Part shown: positions 62,345 to 64,000 of the stretch, piece by piece | Layout: the number at the start of each line of letters is the position of its first letter | Position numbering within the stretch: the first letter of the stretch is position 1 | Source: Streptococcus sp. NPS 308 | GTDB taxonomy: Bacteria; Bacillota; Bacilli; Lactobacillales; Streptococcaceae | Assembly (NCBI RefSeq): GCF_002355895.1 | Contig: NZ_AP017652.1 | Location: forward strand, 467,001-531,000 | DNA length: 64,000 nt | Direction of reading: 5' to 3' | Made by a program: the position numbers and the translations under genes | Notes under the pieces: generated by a model | The model's input: only the letters and a program-made list of their open reading frames with translations | Told to the model about the DNA's origin: nothing | The model's database searches: none

Positions 62345-62725
62345 ATGGAGAGAGATAGATTGGTTCGACTCAATTGGAGATTGGGCATGCTGGCAGGTAT
62401 AACCTTGCTTTTGGGACCTGTTCTACGATTTTTGCTATCCTATACTGGGGCCATCATCTATAAAGATCCTTCAAAAATGCTGGTTGTCACGGTTGCCTTT
62501 TCCCTGCTCCTGACATTTTTTAAGATTTTGATGATTGCATTAGGAACCTTTATGCTAATCTATTTCGAAGAAGACCAACAACTTCGAATGCTGCCATCTA
62601 TTTTATTTATCATTGGTGGCGTGCTGGGCTTTCTTTCAGCGACCGAGTGGATAGGAGGATTTCTAATCATTAAAGGTGCTGTTACTTTTTCTAAATTTTT
62701 AAAAGAAGTCCGTGGTCTTGTCTGA
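62345..62725 (+). CDS. DUF4064-like four-helix membrane protein, copy 2
   Basis: 126 residues with four membrane helices, starting behind GAAGGAGG. The third and fourth helix (LPSILFIIGGVLGFLS, WIGGFLIIKGAVTFSKF) align with the same part of copy 1 (PSVLFIVGGAVGLIP, WVGGILTIIGGSLYFGL). An EEDQQ acidic stretch replaces KDDER. Function unknown; its position after the second protease repeats that of copy 1. Confidence 0.8.
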   Translation: MERDRLVRLNWRLGMLAGITLLLGPVLRFLLSYTGAIIYKDPSKMLVVTVAFSLLLTFFKILMIALGTFMLIYFEEDQQLRMLPSILFIIGGVLGFLSATEWIGGFLIIKGAVTFSKFLKEVRGLV

Positions 62726-62735
62726 TAGTCTAGTG

Positions 62736-62764
62736 AAACAATCCGTTTGAGGGTTGTTTTTTAT
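62736..62764 (+). terminator. Terminator after DUF4064-like copy 2
   Basis: AAACAATCC / GGGTTGTTT with a 6-nt loop, then TTTTATTT. Confidence 0.85.
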
Positions 62765-62921
62765 TTAAAGAATTATCTGGCGAAAGAATATGTTAGCAAA
62801 ATGCTTTTTTTATAAGAAAACATGATGTAACTAAGAATACTAATCGTTTAATTGATGCTTAAAATAACAAATAATTGCAATTGTTTCTTGATTGAATATC
62901 GAGAATTAATAATAACTAGAT

Positions 62922-62946
62922 GAGAGGACACTGTTCTCTCTTTTTA
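62922..62946 (+). terminator. Orphan terminator before gpmA
   Basis: GAGAGGAC / GTTCTCTC with a 3-nt loop, followed by TTTTTAA. No gene ends here: the last one stopped at 62725 and has its own terminator. The AT-rich stretch between 62770 and 62920 has no reading frame of note; it could give a small RNA. Confidence 0.7.
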
Positions 62947-63037
62947 ATTGATTTTAACTAGCTTTTTTGTGAAAAATTGTGTAAAATAGAATAGATAAAC
63001 GAGGGAAACCTCGAAAAATAAAAGGAGAATCCATCTA

Positions 63038-63730
63038 ATGGTAAAATTGGTTTTTGCTCGCCACGGTGAGTCTGAATGGAACAAAGCTAACCTTTTCACT
63101 GGTTGGGCTGATGTTGATTTGTCTGAAAAAGGAACACAACAAGCGATTGACGCTGGTAAATTGATCAAAGAAGCTGGTATCGAATTTGACCAAGCTTACA
63201 CTTCAGTATTGAAACGTGCGATCAAAACAACAAACTTGGCTCTTGAAGCGGCTGACCAATTGTGGGTTCCAGTTGAAAAATCATGGCGCTTGAACGAACG
63301 TCACTACGGTGGTTTGACTGGTAAAAACAAGGCTGAAGCTGCTGAACAATTTGGTGATGAGCAAGTTCACATCTGGCGTCGTTCATACGATGTATTGCCT
63401 CCAAACATGGATCGTGATGATGAGCACTCAGCTCACACTGACCGTCGTTACGCTTCACTTGACGACTCAGTTATTCCAGATGCTGAAAACTTGAAAGTGA
63501 CTTTGGAACGTGCCCTTCCATTCTGGGAAGACAAAATCGCTCCAGCACTTAAAGATGGTAAAAACGTATTCGTAGGAGCTCACGGTAACTCAATCCGTGC
63601 CCTTGTAAAACACATCAAACGCTTGTCAGACGACGAAATCATGGACGTGGAAATCCCTAACTTCCCACCATTGGTATTCGAATTCGACGAAAAATTGAAC
63701 GTAGTTTCTGAATACTACCTTGGAAAATAA
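63038..63730 (+). CDS. gpmA: 2,3-bisphosphoglycerate-dependent phosphoglycerate mutase
   Basis: 230 residues. Glycolytic enzyme interconverting 3- and 2-phosphoglycerate. Phosphohistidine motif [10 protein letters not shown] near residue 5-14, RRSYD and [13 protein letters not shown] with the second His. Very strong codon bias as for a highly expressed glycolytic gene. SD AAAGGAGA. A terminator follows. Confidence 0.99.
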   Translation: MVKLVFARHGESEWNKANLFTGWADVDLSEKGTQQAIDAGKLIKEAGIEFDQAYTSVLKRAIKTTNLALEAADQLWVPVEKSWRLNERHYGGLTGKNKAEAAEQFGDEQVHIWRRSYDVLPPNMDRDDEHSAHTDRRYASLDDSVIPDAENLKVTLERALPFWEDKIAPALKDGKNVFVGAHGNSIRALVKHIKRLSDDEIMDVEIPNFPPLVFEFDEKLNVVSEYYLGK

Positions 63731-63741
63731 TCTATAAACAG

Positions 63742-63767
63742 AAAGCCTAGGATTCCTAGGCTTTTTT
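63742..63767 (+). terminator. Terminator after gpmA
   Basis: AAAGCCTAGGA / TCCTAGGCTTT, then TTTTG. Confidence 0.9.
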
Positions 63768-63781
63768 GTTTTTGCTTCTAG

Positions 63782-63810
63782 TTTTCAACTAGTTGAAAAA
63801 GCGTTATAAT
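63782..63810 (+). promoter_or_regulatory. Promoter with 18-bp palindrome
   Basis: TTTTCAACTAGTTGAAAA (63782-63799) is a perfect palindrome. A TATAAT lies at 63805-63810, so the palindrome covers the expected -35 region (63782-63787). This looks like a repressor operator. No coding region follows within the next 90 bp. Confidence 0.55.
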
Positions 63811-63902
63811 GATAGTAAAGAGTGACTTGATTGTAAGAAAAGTAGATATGCTTGAAGCCCTGAAATCAGTAGAGTAATTCATTGCTTTAAACAGTAAATC
63901 AG

Positions 63903-63931
63903 TTGACAAAGTCCCTGCTTCTTGGTAGAAT
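63903..63931 (+). promoter_or_regulatory. Strong promoter at the right edge
   Basis: TTGACA, 17 bp, TAGAAT. It reads out of the window. Confidence 0.8.
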
Positions 63932-63939
63932 AAGAACTG

Positions 63940-64000
63940 TCGTAAAGACAAATAACTTCTTCTTGGTTACAGGCATGCCAACCTGTCACTCGGATGAAGC
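63940..64000 (+). promoter_or_regulatory. Structured leader, cut by the window end
   Basis: Downstream of the promoter the RNA can form ACAGG / CCTGT around CATGCCAA, and a partial outer pairing of CTTCTTCTTGG with CGGATGAAG. This resembles a regulatory leader such as those before ribosomal protein genes. I cannot name the class because the gene is outside the window. Confidence 0.35.

Overview
The window looks like a chromosome segment of a mitis-group Streptococcus (S. mitis, S. oralis or a close relative of S. pneumoniae). The evidence is AT-rich low-GC DNA, many extended -10 promoters (TGnTATAAT), a pneumococcal-type order of housekeeping genes (nrdR-dnaB-dnaI-der, secA-aroG-aroG-acpS-alr-recG, pbp2B-recR-ddl-murF, ftsA-ftsZ-ylm-divIVA-ileS), YSIRK/LPxTG surface proteins and a BOX-like repeat. 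Two M26 metalloproteases in tandem and an extra short DivIVA paralogue argue for an oral relative rather than a typical pneumococcus. Species assignment is inference. Almost everything reads on the + strand; only the GntR/ABC pair at the left edge and the RpiR regulator read on the - strand.

Layout: 1-0.5 kb, a GntR regulator and the start of an ABC ATPase (- strand). 0.6-5.2 kb, nrdR, primosome loaders dnaB/dnaI, a nitroreductase and der. 5.4-8.4 kb, a TPM-domain membrane protein, LemA, a small membrane protein and an AlkD-like repair protein. 8.5-16.7 kb, secA, two DAHP synthases, acpS, alr and recG. 16.7-31.2 kb, sialic acid region: a 23-codon ORF, a thioesterase, an acetyl esterase, the sialidase NanA, NanE, the SatABC-type importer, YhcH-like and DUF624 proteins, Neu5Ac lyase, ROK kinase and the RpiR regulator NanR. 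31.4-47.4 kb, pbp2B, recR, ddl, murF, a Nudix enzyme, a membrane protein, then the ftsA/ftsZ division cluster, divIVA and T-box-controlled ileS. 47.7-62.7 kb, two giant M26 zinc metalloproteases, each followed by a small four-helix membrane protein. 63.0-64.0 kb, gpmA and an unexplained promoter/leader region.

How it works together: NanA would release sialic acid from host glycans. The ABC importer (lipoprotein plus two permeases, no local ATPase) takes it up. The lyase, ROK kinase and NanE convert Neu5Ac via ManNAc and ManNAc-6-P to GlcNAc-6-P. The strongest non-gene signal I found is a shared promoter module in front of nanA, nanE and the lyase gene: an inverted repeat TGAAACTACTTTCA centred 63.5 bp before the -35 start, and a second GAAACTnAAATCTA element 29 bp before it. 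It fits binding by the activator NanR. CcpA-type cre sites overlap the -35 in nanE and the lyase promoters but not in nanA. A related site lies before the acetyl esterase.

Other points worth attention are the duplicated protease plus membrane-protein unit, a recent 576-bp duplication in the G5 array of the first protease, the short tandem DivIVA paralogue, a long hairpin between secA and aroG, and an 18-bp perfect palindrome over a promoter at the right edge.
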